A DNA stretch of 52,406 nucleotides from Collinsella sp. GTDB taxonomy: Bacteria > Actinomycetota > Coriobacteriia > Coriobacteriales > Coriobacteriaceae. Made by a program: the position numbers and the translations under genes. Shown here in pieces: positions 1-7,581 of this stretch. The stretch covers positions 1 through 52,406 of the forward strand of contig JAGZQF010000010.1 of assembly GCA_018382295.1 (NCBI GenBank), given 5' to 3'. The notes under the pieces were generated by a model. That model had not been told where the DNA came from. It saw only the letters and a program-made list of their open reading frames with translations, and ran no database searches. Each line of letters starts with the position of its first letter. The stretch's first letter is position 1.

Positions 1-21
1 TACTCCAACGACGAATTCTAG
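1..21 (+). CDS. 3' end of an upstream gene (partial)
   Basis: Frame 1 of the window edge reads six sense codons (Tyr-Ser-Asn-Asp-Glu-Phe) and then TAG at 19-21; the other two plus frames stay open past the strong hairpin at 50-75. A gene ending just before that terminator-like hairpin is the simplest reading. The product cannot be named from six residues. Confidence 0.4.
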   Translation, partial: YSNDEF

Positions 22-49
22 GCGGTGTCCCCTCCCTTTCAAGAAAGAG

Positions 50-75
50 AAGAGGCGGGGCATGCCCCGCCTCTT
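50..75. terminator. Bidirectional intrinsic terminator
   Basis: A 12-bp perfect GC-rich stem (50-61 with 64-75, 2-nt loop) lies between the upstream plus-strand gene end and the tatD end. The minus-strand side is followed by a pyrimidine-rich tract (TTCTCTTTCTT), so it probably terminates tatD best and serves the upstream gene less well. Confidence 0.7.
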
Positions 76-189
76 ACACCACATCTCTGCGCGCTACCAG
101 CTGTACATTATCAAGGCACTATTTTGCCGTAAAATAATGTGACTGGATTTGCAACAGTACTCATATTTGGCATTTTTTGCCCACCGGGG

Positions 190-972
190 CTAGCGAAGGT
201 CAAAAACAGAGTGCGCATTTGCTAAAACTGCCGACTCGATGCACTCTGCGTCGCGGTTTTTGAGTGAGGCGATGCGTTCTGAGGTCCATGTGAGCGATCT
301 GATAAGCGACTGTGCGCTTGTTTCGGTGTTTGCCTCCGCCGGCGCATCGGTCTCGAGCAGTAAACGATCGAGTGGGATCTGTCGGGCGTATTCGCGACCG
401 CGCTTGGTGGCGAGCATCCGCTCGTTCACGGAAAAATAACAGCCCGCATTACGCGCGCGGACGAGTTCGTCCGAAGTACCGCTAAACCAGTGGAAGATGA
501 TAGCGGGGGAGTCGGGGTTTGGGATGAGTAGTCCATGCGATTCGAGGACGTCCAGTACGGCTCCTGCCGAACGAACGTCGTGAATTGATATCACACGCCC
601 GGTAAGAGGATGTTGCGCGAGAGCCTCGCAGAGCCGGTCAAGTGCCTGTGTTTGCAGCGGCTCGCTTCCGGCAAAGCGCGCAGAAAAGTCGAGTCCCACC
701 TCGCCGATGTAGCGCTCTTGGGCTGCAACTTCGCAAAGCAGATTGATTTCGGCAGGACCGCAGCGACCGTCGGCAAGCCACCAGGGGTGAAGCCCAATGC
801 CGGCGATGATGCTTGGTTGGCGATGGGCGCGCTCGTTTGCGGCCGAAAAGTCACGTGGATCGACGCCGCAATCAAATAGGCCCAAGCCCAGTGCCGTCGC
901 CTCATCGGCAACGGCGTCCGGGTGAGCCATCAAATCAAGATGGCAGTGTGCATCAAATAACCGGGGCTCCAT
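190..972 (-). CDS. tatD: TatD family metal-dependent hydrolase
   Basis: A 260-residue TatD-type amidohydrolase, a TIM-barrel metalloenzyme of the family with 3'-5' DNase activity. The N-terminus carries the metal-binding His-x-His (DAHCHLD, about residues 8-14). EVGLDF lies mid-protein and LLLETDAP near residue 208 supplies the late metal-binding Asp. The length is normal for the family. The ATG at 972 is preceded by GGAG. It starts 14 nt after the tcdA stop, so the two are probably co-transcribed. The exact substrate is unknown; many genomes carry several TatD paralogs. Confidence 0.88.
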   Translation of the reverse strand: MEPRLFDAHCHLDLMAHPDAVADEATALGLGLFDCGVDPRDFSAANERAHRQPSIIAGIGLHPWWLADGRCGPAEINLLCEVAAQERYIGEVGLDFSARFAGSEPLQTQALDRLCEALAQHPLTGRVISIHDVRSAGAVLDVLESHGLLIPNPDSPAIIFHWFSGTSDELVRARNAGCYFSVNERMLATKRGREYARQIPLDRLLLETDAPAEANTETSAQSLIRSLTWTSERIASLKNRDAECIESAVLANAHSVFDLR

Positions 973-986
973 CTCGGCGCACTCCG

Positions 987-1781
987 CTAGTCCAGGCGTT
1001 GGCCGTCGGCGCGCACACGCTCGGTGCCGCGTCCACTGATCTGGCGGATAACCTCGCCGGCAATCATCTGACCCATGATGGGCGGCATAAAACTAGCGGT
1101 ACCCAACTCGGTACGCTCGTGGATGTTGGACGGGTCGCGGGGTTGGGTCTTAACCGATTCCTCGCAGCTAAACAGCACGTGCAGACTCTTGATTCCGCGC
1201 TTCTTACATTCTTTGCGCATGATGCGGCTCATGGGGTCGCGTACCGTATCGAAAATGTCGGCAAAGCGGAGGCACTCGGGATGGAGCTTGTTGGCCCCGC
1301 CCATGGAGCTAACCAAACGAATGTCGTGGTCCTGAGCATATTTGGCAATGGTGAGCTTGGCCGAGATGGTGTCGATGGCGTCGACGACGTAGTCGAGCTT
1401 GCCGTCCGTCTGCTCCAAAACGCTCGCGAAGAACTCGTCAATGTTGTCGCTCAGCAGGTATTCGGTGCGTTTGATAACGGTGGCGGTGGGATTGATGTCG
1501 TGGATCATGGCTTCCATAACATCGACCTTGCGCTTGCCGATGGTGCTGTGAAAGGCGATAGCCTGGCGATTGATATTGCTGGGCGCGACGATGTCCTTGT
1601 CCAGAATGACGAAATGACCAATGCCGCCGCGGGCGAGTGCCTCGCAGCAGTTGGAGCCCACGCCTCCGCAGCCGAGCACCAACACCGTAGCATCGGCGAG
1701 CTTATCGAGTGCCTCGCGGCCCATGATGATCTCGAGCTTGGTATCGCGCGTCTCGACGAGAGCAGTAGCGTTTTCGGTCAT
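987..1781 (-). CDS. tcdA: tRNA threonylcarbamoyladenosine dehydratase
   Basis: ThiF/E1-like ATP-dependent enzyme of 264 residues that converts t6A37 in tRNA to cyclic t6A. The nucleotide-binding loop LGCGGVGS, the downstream NINRQ segment and the KVDVMEAMI helix are typical of TcdA. The upstream ATG at 1787 abuts GGAGG directly; the ATG at 1781 has correct 6-nt spacing and is chosen. It is the first gene of a probable tcdA-tatD unit. A generic ThiF-family adenylyltransferase is the alternative, but length and lack of extra domains favour TcdA. Confidence 0.85.
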   Translation of the reverse strand: MTENATALVETRDTKLEIIMGREALDKLADATVLVLGCGGVGSNCCEALARGGIGHFVILDKDIVAPSNINRQAIAFHSTIGKRKVDVMEAMIHDINPTATVIKRTEYLLSDNIDEFFASVLEQTDGKLDYVVDAIDTISAKLTIAKYAQDHDIRLVSSMGGANKLHPECLRFADIFDTVRDPMSRIMRKECKKRGIKSLHVLFSCEESVKTQPRDPSNIHERTELGTASFMPPIMGQMIAGEVIRQISGRGTERVRADGQRLD

Positions 1782-1868
1782 AGACATCCTCCGATGGGGA
1801 AGCGAATCGTGTTTTAGCTATCGTCATTATAGGTATTATCGCGATTTCATTTGAGCCCTTGGGGTTTG

Positions 1869-1897
1869 TTGAAATGGGATCGGGATTCGCATAAGAT
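1869..1897 (+). promoter_or_regulatory. Sigma70-type promoter for a small RNA unit
   Basis: TTGAAA (1869-1874), a 17-nt spacer, then TAAGAT (1892-1897). It reads away from tcdA, and the only thing downstream before the next promoter is a structured stretch ending in a strong terminator. The prediction rests on hexamer match and spacing only. Confidence 0.5.
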
Positions 1898-1903
1898 TGA
1901 AGC

Positions 1904-2001
1904 AGATGGCACCCGTTGCAGCGGGTTGGCCAACTCCGAAACACGTTTGTAGCGTGAGAAGTGGCCGTCTTCGCATTACGCGGAGGCGGCTATTTTTTTT
2001 T
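1904..2001 (+). ncRNA. Candidate small structured RNA of unknown family
   Basis: About 98 nt between a predicted promoter and an intrinsic terminator, in a divergent gap where no protein gene needs a plus-strand terminator. Three hairpins can be drawn: TGGC-ACCCG with CGGGT-tg-GCCA (about 1907-1932); CACG/CGTG (about 1942-1956); and an 11-bp stem with two G-U pairs (1964-1974 with 1980-1990) followed by nine T in ten positions (1991-2001). An alternative GGCCA/TGGCC pairing overlaps the terminator stem, so a switch is possible. I could not match it to 6S, SRP, T-box or a riboswitch class I know. Confidence 0.5.
1964..2001 (+). terminator. Intrinsic terminator of the small RNA unit
   Basis: An 11-bp stem (1964-1974 / 1980-1990), a 5-nt loop, then TATTTTTTTTT. 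This is one of the clearest rho-independent terminators in the window, and it is plus-strand only: the minus side has no T tract. Confidence 0.85.
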
Positions 2002-2011
2002 GAGTATAAGA

Positions 2012-2049
2012 TTAGATAGTTAGACAAACATCTAAATATCGAGTATAGT
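2012..2049 (+). promoter_or_regulatory. Promoter and candidate autorepressor operator of the sdpR-like gene
   Basis: TTAGAC (2020-2025), 18 nt, TATAGT (2044-2049). An interrupted inverted repeat TTAGA...TCTAA (about 2012-2035) overlaps the -35 element and spacer, where an ArsR/SdpR dimer would block polymerase. Autorepression is inferred from the family habit. Confidence 0.5.
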
Positions 2050-2083
2050 GTGCGCGTCATGAGAGATGATGAGAGGAGGTCTT

Positions 2084-2362
2084 ATGCCGGGAGAGGGTTT
2101 TAAGGCGCTTGCCGATCCAACGCGACGGCGCATTTTGGAGTTGCTGCGCGAGGGCAATTGCACGGCGGGGGAGCTTGCCGAGCATTTCGATATCAGTAAG
2201 CCGTCGCTAAGCCATCACTTGGCGACGCTCAAAAATGCCGGGTTGGTGACCGACGAGCGCCATGGCCAAAACATCGTATACAGCTTAAACACCACCGTCA
2301 TGCAGGATTTAATTGGCTGGTTTATGGGCTTTACAAACACTGAAGGTGATAAGGATGAATAA
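2084..2362 (+). CDS. ArsR/SdpR-family winged-helix repressor
   Basis: A 92-residue winged-helix regulator. The N-terminus (GFKALADPTRRRILELL) and recognition-helix region (ISKPSLSHHLATLKNAGLV) match SdpR-like autorepressors; the metal-binding cysteine motif of metal-sensing ArsR proteins is absent. The ATG at 2084 is used because GAGGAGGT sits 5 nt upstream; the in-frame ATG at 2066 lies before that site. It overlaps the following sdpI-like gene by 8 nt, the classic SdpR/SdpI arrangement, so it probably represses its own operon. The inducing signal is unknown. Confidence 0.88.
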   Translation: MPGEGFKALADPTRRRILELLREGNCTAGELAEHFDISKPSLSHHLATLKNAGLVTDERHGQNIVYSLNTTVMQDLIGWFMGFTNTEGDKDE

Positions 2363-3059
2363 CGAAAACAAGGGCATTCACCCCACGGGGGTATCGTCGC
2401 GCGTGTGGATTGCGCTGGTCGCTCTGTGCGCCGCCAATGTCGTAGCGCACCTCATGGTGATGCCGAGCTTGCCTGCGCAGATTCCCACGCACTGGGGCGC
2501 GAACGGCGCCGTCGACGGTTGGGGTCCTAGCTGGATGGCCTCCGCGCTCGGCGCGCTGCCTCTGGCGCTTCTCGCAATGTTCTGCGTGGTGCCGCGCATC
2601 GACCCCAAAGGTGAGGCATATCGAACCTCGGGCAAGTTCTACCAGGGCTTCGTAATCGCCTTCACCTTGTTCATGTGCGCCATAAGCTGGCTGGGAGAGC
2701 TTACGGTCTGGGGCGTGGTGCCGGCGGTCGGTTCGGTCAACGTGCTGATTTCCGGTGTTGTCGGTTTGCTGTTCATCGGCGTAGGCAACTACTTGCCGCG
2801 TGTGAAGCAGAACTATACGCTCGGTATCAAGACACCCTGGGCGCTTGCCGATCCCGAGAACTGGCGCCGTACGCAGCGTTTTGGCGGCGCCTGCTTTATG
2901 GTGCTGGGTATTGGCCTGATTGTGATGGGCGTGGCAGGCAGCGTGCTTTCGAGTGAAGTCGTCGCCGCGGTGATTGCGGTTCTGGCGTTTGGTTCGGTTG
3001 GAGCCGTCTACGTCTACTCGTATCTGTTGTGGCGCAAATCGCAGCGAGCCGCTCGTTAA
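2355..3059 (+). CDS. SdpI-like membrane protein (DUF1648 plus SdpI domains)
   Basis: A 234-residue polytopic membrane protein. Residues about 30-60 form the DUF1648 motif (PAQIPTHWGANGAVDGWG) and about 155-185 the SdpI signature (LPRVKQNYTLGIKTPWAL), with six or so hydrophobic segments. In Bacillus, SdpI confers immunity to the SDP toxin and sequesters SdpR at the membrane. No toxin gene is next to it here, so immunity is not shown. The start at 2355 overlaps the regulator stop, indicating translational coupling. Confidence 0.85.
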   Translation: MNNENKGIHPTGVSSRVWIALVALCAANVVAHLMVMPSLPAQIPTHWGANGAVDGWGPSWMASALGALPLALLAMFCVVPRIDPKGEAYRTSGKFYQGFVIAFTLFMCAISWLGELTVWGVVPAVGSVNVLISGVVGLLFIGVGNYLPRVKQNYTLGIKTPWALADPENWRRTQRFGGACFMVLGIGLIVMGVAGSVLSSEVVAAVIAVLAFGSVGAVYVYSYLLWRKSQRAAR

Positions 3060-3132
3060 GGTTGCGGAAAACTAGCGTACGCAGTTCATAGTATGTTCCG
3101 GGGGACTTTTCCCAGGTAGTATTAGGGGGTGT

Positions 3133-3152
3133 GGGCAACCATGCCCCTTTTT
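3133..3152 (+). terminator. Short intrinsic terminator after the sdpI-like gene
   Basis: A GGGCA/TGCCC stem (3133-3137 with 3142-3146), 4-nt loop, then CTTTTT. It is short but well placed between the sdpI-like gene and ettA. Confidence 0.5.
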
Positions 3153-3170
3153 ATTAGAACGCGCGAACTG

Positions 3171-3198
3171 CCTCTCCGCTTTTTCCAAAACGGAGAGG
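3171..3198 (+). promoter_or_regulatory. Leader hairpin upstream of ettA
   Basis: An 8-bp perfect inverted repeat CCTCTCCG (3171-3178) / CGGAGAGG (3191-3198) ends 32 nt before the ettA start. No T tract follows, so it is not a terminator; it could be an mRNA stability or translation element. Its function is not known. Confidence 0.35.
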
Positions 3199-3230
3199 GG
3201 GAGAAGATTTCCGCAGCTAGATAAGGAGAA

Positions 3231-4916
3231 ATGACTGTGGCGGAGTTCATTTATCAGATGTATCAGGCTCGCAAGGCCCATGGCGACAAGGTGATCCTTG
3301 ACGACGTGACCCTGAGCTTCTACCCCGGTGCCAAGATCGGCGTCGTGGGCCCCAACGGTATGGGCAAGTCGACCCTGCTCAAGATTATGGCCGGCATCGA
3401 GGAGGTCTCCAACGGCGATGCCAGGCTCACTCCCGGCTACACCGTGGGTATCCTGCAGCAGGAGCCGCCGCTCGACGACGACAAGACCGTCATCGAGAAC
3501 GTGCGCATGGCATTTGGCGACATGATCGCCAAGGTCGATCGCTTCAACAAGATCGGCGAGGAGATGTGCGACCCGGATTGCGACATGGACGCCCTCATGG
3601 CCGAGATGGGAAAGCTCCAGGACGAGATCGACGCCGCCGACGGCTGGGATATCGATTCCAAGCTCGGCCAGGCCATGGACGCCCTGCAGCTGCCCGATTC
3701 CGACATGCCGGTCAACGTACTTTCCGGCGGCGAGCGCCGTCGCGTGGCCCTGTGCAAGCTGCTGCTCGAAGCTCCCGACCTGCTGCTGCTCGACGAGCCC
3801 ACGAACCACCTGGACGCCGAGTCGATCCTGTGGCTCGAGCACTTCCTGCACAACTACCAGGGCGCGGTGCTTGCCGTCACGCACGATCGCTACTTCCTGG
3901 ATAACGTTGCCGAGTGGATCTGCGAGGTCGACCGCGGTCACCTTTATCCCTACAAGGGCAACTACTCCACGTATCTGGAGACCAAGGCCGCCCGTATCGA
4001 GGCGCAGGGCAACCGCGACGCCAAGCTCGCCAAGCGCATGGAGGCCGAGCTCGAGTGGGTACGCAGCTCGCCCAAGGCTCGCCAGGCAAAGAACAAGGCC
4101 CGTCTGGCTCGCTACGAGGAGATGGAGGCCGAGGCCCGCGCAAGCCAGAAGCTCGACTGGACCGATATCCGCATTCCCGTTGGACCGCGTTTGGGTAACA
4201 AGGTGCTCGAGGCCCATCACCTGCACAAGGAATTCGACGGTCGCGTGCTCATCGACGACCTTTCTTTCACCCTGCCGCGTAACGGCATCGTGGGCGTCAT
4301 CGGCCCCAACGGTGTGGGCAAGACTACGCTCTTCAAGACCATCGTGGGCCTGGAGCCGCTGACTTCGGGCGAGCTCGAGGTGGGCGAGACCGTCAAGATC
4401 TCCTATGTCGATCAGAACCGTTCTGGCATCGACCCCGACAAGAACCTGTGGGAGGTCGTCTCGGATGGTCTGGACCACATGATGGTCGGCGAGACCGAGG
4501 TCCCCAGCCGCGCGTACGTGGCGAGCTTTGGCTTTAAGGGCCAGGACCAGCAGAAGCGCGCTGGCGTACTCTCCGGTGGCGAGCGCAACCGTCTGAACCT
4601 GGCGCTCACGCTCAAGCAGGGCGGCAACCTGCTGCTCCTCGACGAGCCCACGAACGACCTCGACGTCGAGACGCTGTCCTCGCTCGAGGCGGCGCTGCTC
4701 GAGTTCCCGGGCTGCTCGGTGGTCATTAGCCACGATCGTATGTTCCTGGACCGCGTCGCCACGCACATTCTGGCGTGGGAGGGCACCGACGAGAATCCGG
4801 GCAACTGGTATTGGTTCGAGGGCAACTTTGAGGCCTATCAGGCCAACCGTATCGAGCGCCTGGGTGAGGACGCAGCCCAGCCGCATCGTATTCACCGCAA
4901 GCTCACGCGCGATTAG
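3231..4916 (+). CDS. ettA: Energy-dependent translational throttle protein EttA (ABC-F)
   Basis: A 561-residue ABC-F ATPase with two nucleotide-binding domains and no membrane segment. Walker A motifs are GPNGMGKST (residues 40-48) and GPNGVGKTT in the second half; both signatures read LSGGE and both Walker B regions LLLDEPTN. The N-terminal AEFIYQMYQARKAHGDKVILDDV is nearly the EttA consensus, and an Arm/linker region rich in Lys, Arg and Glu lies between the domains. EttA binds the ribosomal E site and gates the first peptide bond according to ATP/ADP level. ATG at 3231 follows AAGGAG. It is a single-gene unit ending at a strong terminator. Confidence 0.93.
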   Translation: MTVAEFIYQMYQARKAHGDKVILDDVTLSFYPGAKIGVVGPNGMGKSTLLKIMAGIEEVSNGDARLTPGYTVGILQQEPPLDDDKTVIENVRMAFGDMIAKVDRFNKIGEEMCDPDCDMDALMAEMGKLQDEIDAADGWDIDSKLGQAMDALQLPDSDMPVNVLSGGERRRVALCKLLLEAPDLLLLDEPTNHLDAESILWLEHFLHNYQGAVLAVTHDRYFLDNVAEWICEVDRGHLYPYKGNYSTYLETKAARIEAQGNRDAKLAKRMEAELEWVRSSPKARQAKNKARLARYEEMEAEARASQKLDWTDIRIPVGPRLGNKVLEAHHLHKEFDGRVLIDDLSFTLPRNGIVGVIGPNGVGKTTLFKTIVGLEPLTSGELEVGETVKISYVDQNRSGIDPDKNLWEVVSDGLDHMMVGETEVPSRAYVASFGFKGQDQQKRAGVLSGGERNRLNLALTLKQGGNLLLLDEPTNDLDVETLSSLEAALLEFPGCSVVISHDRMFLDRVATHILAWEGTDENPGNWYWFEGNFEAYQANRIERLGEDAAQPHRIHRKLTRD

Positions 4917-4940
4917 TCGAGCTCAGGTGACCTAACGAGA

Positions 4941-4975
4941 AAGGGACGATAACCTTGGGGTTATCGTCCCTTTTT
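4941..4975. terminator. Bidirectional terminator between convergent genes
   Basis: A 14-bp perfect stem (4941-4954 / 4959-4972), 4-nt loop and T tracts on both strands. It separates ettA from the minus-strand gene ending at 4977. Confidence 0.9.
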
Positions 4976-4976
4976 G

Positions 4977-6284
4977 TTACTTGGTAGAAGGCTCGACTTT
5001 ATCGATGGCCCAGGTGGATCCGAGGCCACCGGTGGTATTGCGGCGGATGCGCACGGCAACCTCGCGGCGCTCGCCGGCCTGCGTGTAGCGCAGGGGGAAG
5101 CTTGCGCGGTTTCGCGCGGCCTCGATGGTACCGCGCTCGCGGGCGATCCAGTAGTACTCGCCGACAATGCCGAGGGTATCGGCGCCGTAGGGGAGATAGG
5201 TCGACAGCTGGTGCAGAAGCGGGCCGGGGCAGAAGACCTCGGTTGCGAAATCGACGGGGAAGTCCTCGGGGATGGCGGGCGCTACGGGTGCGGGGGTTGG
5301 GGCCTCTGCGAGTACCGAAGCCGGTGCCGGTGCGGGAATTTGGTCGCAAGCAGAGGCGGGCACGGATTCGATGACGGGTGCGAACTCCAGCGTCGTCTTC
5401 GGCTTGATTGTGGAATCTGCGGGCTTCACGGTGACGGGCGCGTCTGCAGCTTCAGTTTCAACCTCAACCTGCGTCGCGCTCTCATTCTCGACGCTCGACT
5501 TTGCCTCGATGGGCGTGGATGCCATGGTGGTGATGCCGGCATTGGCATTCTCGGGGTCATAGACGACCGTGAGCGAGATGGCGGGCTGCGGCGTCTCGGG
5601 TTCCGGCGCCGACTCGGTAGCGTCTTGATCTGTGGGCTCGTCGGACTGATCGTCCTCGGCCTCGTCGCCAAAGACATCGCTGTTTTGGAACGCAGGCGGC
5701 TCGGGTTGGTCAGCGGCTTCTTCGGTTGTCGACTTGGGCGCTTCGTTGAGCTCCACAGTGGCTTCCTGCTCGGATATGACTTTGGGATCGGTCGTGGCGG
5801 CGATTTCGGTTTCGGCTTCTGCCGTTACCTCAATAGCGACTTCGATCTCTGTCTCGGGCTCGGGTTCCGGCGCGGCTTCAACCATGGCTTCGGGCTCGGG
5901 ACGCTTAACGTGCTTGGGGCGCACGGCCTTGAGGTCCTTCTCACCGCGCTTTTTCTTTTTGTAGGACTGCTTGGCGCCCTTGGCGGTCTTGGGCTTGTCC
6001 TCGCCCTTGGCAAGCGCAGCATCCCAGGCCTCGTTGGCGATGACCGTGGCATACAGGCGGCCGCCTTTAAAGACGGTCAGCTTAATGCAGTCGTCGAGTT
6101 CCTCGAGCAACTCGCGCGTGGACTCGAAGCCCAGGTCATAAGCGGTCATGTCGCCAGCGGCGAGCGCCTCCTCGACCTGCGTCATAAACGTTTGCTTGCC
6201 ACATCCAATCGCATCGCGCAGCAGGCGATACAGATAGATGTGGTTACCCAGCGAAAGCGTGGGCCTAATTATTGTCTTGCTCAT
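4977..6284 (-). CDS. Hypothetical protein with acidic low-complexity centre
   Basis: 435 residues in three parts. A compact N-terminal region of about 95 residues (begins MSKTIIRPTLSLGNHIYLYR, with LYATVIANEAW near its end) is followed by a basic patch (SYKKKKRGEK). A long Glu/Ala/Pro/Thr-rich, probably disordered stretch comes next, then a conserved-looking C-terminal region of about 95 residues (FCPGPLLHQLSTYLPYGADT to the end). No signal peptide or membrane segment is visible. The ATG at 6284 follows AGAGGAG; longer in-frame starts lack a binding site. I do not recognise the family. The layout suggests two folded domains joined by a flexible linker. Confidence 0.75.
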   Translation of the reverse strand: MSKTIIRPTLSLGNHIYLYRLLRDAIGCGKQTFMTQVEEALAAGDMTAYDLGFESTRELLEELDDCIKLTVFKGGRLYATVIANEAWDAALAKGEDKPKTAKGAKQSYKKKKRGEKDLKAVRPKHVKRPEPEAMVEAAPEPEPETEIEVAIEVTAEAETEIAATTDPKVISEQEATVELNEAPKSTTEEAADQPEPPAFQNSDVFGDEAEDDQSDEPTDQDATESAPEPETPQPAISLTVVYDPENANAGITTMASTPIEAKSSVENESATQVEVETEAADAPVTVKPADSTIKPKTTLEFAPVIESVPASACDQIPAPAPASVLAEAPTPAPVAPAIPEDFPVDFATEVFCPGPLLHQLSTYLPYGADTLGIVGEYYWIARERGTIEAARNRASFPLRYTQAGERREVAVRIRRNTTGGLGSTWAIDKVEPSTK

Positions 6285-6296
6285 GGCAAATCTCCT

Positions 6297-6312
6297 CTTT
6301 ACACATGTAAAG
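6297..6312. promoter_or_regulatory. Near-palindrome just upstream of the 4977-6284 gene
   Basis: CTTTAC-ACAT-GTAAAG, a 6-bp arm inverted repeat ending about 12 nt before the start codon and overlapping the edge of the ribosome binding site. It could be an operator or a small hairpin limiting translation. Confidence 0.3.
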
Positions 6313-6356
6313 CATCTTACCATCGCATGGCGTTCGCCATGGCGGCGCCCAAGGCA

Positions 6357-6390
6357 AACGGGCGCGAACCGCTTTCGATTCGCGCCCGTT
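6357..6390 (-). terminator. Terminator of the 6425-7378 gene
   Basis: A 12-bp perfect GC-rich stem (6357-6368 / 6379-6390) followed on the minus strand by TTTGCC. It lies between two minus-strand genes and marks them as separate units. Confidence 0.7.
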
Positions 6391-6424
6391 GTACAGGTCG
6401 GTTATCTATGAGAGGCAAACGTGC

Positions 6425-7378
6425 TTAGTTGCCCGATGCCGTGCCTTGGCTCGAGTTGTCAGATGCCGTGCCGGAAGCGGTTCCGCTCGAGCTGTTGGTG
6501 TTGTTACTGTCTGCCGTGCCCGTTCCCGACGTGGTGTCGCTCGTCTGGCCTCCCGTGTTCGGCTGTGAACCGTCAGTCGTTTGGCTTGAGTCGGTCGTGC
6601 CGGACGGCGTGCCACTGTTGGCCATAGAGGAATCGGTGCCCTGCGATTGGTTTTGGGTGTTCGAGGACGAATTGGCAGAGGTAGGACTGTCTTGCGTGTC
6701 GTCCGTCTGTGCCTGCTGATCCTGCGGCTGAGTGTTGCCATTTGCATCGCTCTCGGTCGTGCGCGACGACAGGATTGGCTCGGGACGCTCGCCCAGACCC
6801 TCACCGGCAGTGGTGATAAGGATGGCGCCGGCGCAGGCGATGACCGCGACGATGGCGATGGCGATCGAGAAGACGATGACCTTCTTTTGTGTCTGGCTGC
6901 GCTCTGCCGCCGCCTTGGCGCGCAGGCTGTTGGGGGCGACGCGCGCCGTGGTCGCGCGTCCCGCAACCTGGCGCATCTCCTGCGTGGTCGCGGCGCCACC
7001 TAGGTGCTCCTCGACATCGGGCTCAACGGGCTCGTAGGCGCCGGCAGGGTAGTCGACAGCGGCATGCGTGCCCTTGATTGCTTCGGCGCTGGCGGAGATA
7101 AAGTGGCGATAGACCTGCGAGGACACAACAGTGATGACTGAGCTCACAGCGGCACCAATCACCGAGCCGGCAATGCCGATCTTTGAAGCAAGCGCCACGC
7201 TCGTGGCGGCAGCTGCGGCGCCGGCGATGATCTGGGGAATGGAAATGTCGTCGAACAGGCCCTTTTTGGGCGCGATGGCCATGGTCTGTCCAATGGAATG
7301 GTTCTCGTGTACGCCGTTGTTGAGCGATGCCGGCGTCATGACGCGCGTGCGCGGCGCGTCGGTGTACTTGGTTGTCAT
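6425..7378 (-). CDS. Membrane protein with Ser/Thr/Asn/Gln-rich C-terminal tail, unknown function
   Basis: 317 residues. A glycine/alanine-rich hydrophobic region lies around residues 45-90 (IPQIIAGAAAAATSVALASK onward) and a clear single membrane segment around 175-200 (KKVIVFSIAIAIVAVIACAG). About 110 residues of Ser/Thr/Asn/Gln/Gly low complexity follow, which would be outside the cell if the N-terminus is cytoplasmic. The ATG at 7378 follows GGGAGGACC; upstream in-frame starts have no binding site. I know no function. Such tails occur on wall-spanning or glycosylated surface proteins, which is inference only. Confidence 0.72.
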   Translation of the reverse strand: MTTKYTDAPRTRVMTPASLNNGVHENHSIGQTMAIAPKKGLFDDISIPQIIAGAAAAATSVALASKIGIAGSVIGAAVSSVITVVSSQVYRHFISASAEAIKGTHAAVDYPAGAYEPVEPDVEEHLGGAATTQEMRQVAGRATTARVAPNSLRAKAAAERSQTQKKVIVFSIAIAIVAVIACAGAILITTAGEGLGERPEPILSSRTTESDANGNTQPQDQQAQTDDTQDSPTSANSSSNTQNQSQGTDSSMANSGTPSGTTDSSQTTDGSQPNTGGQTSDTTSGTGTADSNNTNSSSGTASGTASDNSSQGTASGN

Positions 7379-7487
7379 ACGGGGTCCTCCCGGTGTAAAT
7401 CTGCTTCGTTTCGTGTAGCCATCAGGGTACCCACCAGATGTGAATCGTACGTGACATTTAACAGATACCATCAACTCATCAATTGCT

Positions 7488-7500
7488 CACCAAGTTGGTG
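7488..7500. promoter_or_regulatory. 13-bp palindrome in the divergent space before nadE
   Basis: CACCAAGTTGGTG is an odd-length perfect palindrome about 80 nt upstream of nadE; a possible -10 (TACAAT, 7528-7533) follows. It is a candidate operator with no known regulator. Confidence 0.3.
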
Positions 7501-7581
7501 GGATGCGGTTCCACCCGGCGGTTGAACTACAATAGGGCTTGCTAATTGTGTTGAATAGCGTTTACGCACGGGAGCATTCTT

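Noticed and set aside
2313..2354. Upstream start for the SdpI-like protein
   Set aside because: It would overlap the repressor by 50 nt without a binding site and add 14 unrelated residues; ATG 2355 fits the coupled arrangement.
3072..4895. A 607-codon minus-strand open frame opposite ettA
   Set aside because: It is the antisense shadow of a highly biased GC-rich gene; its protein is His/Val/Leu-rich with no motif, while the plus strand encodes a complete ABC-F protein.
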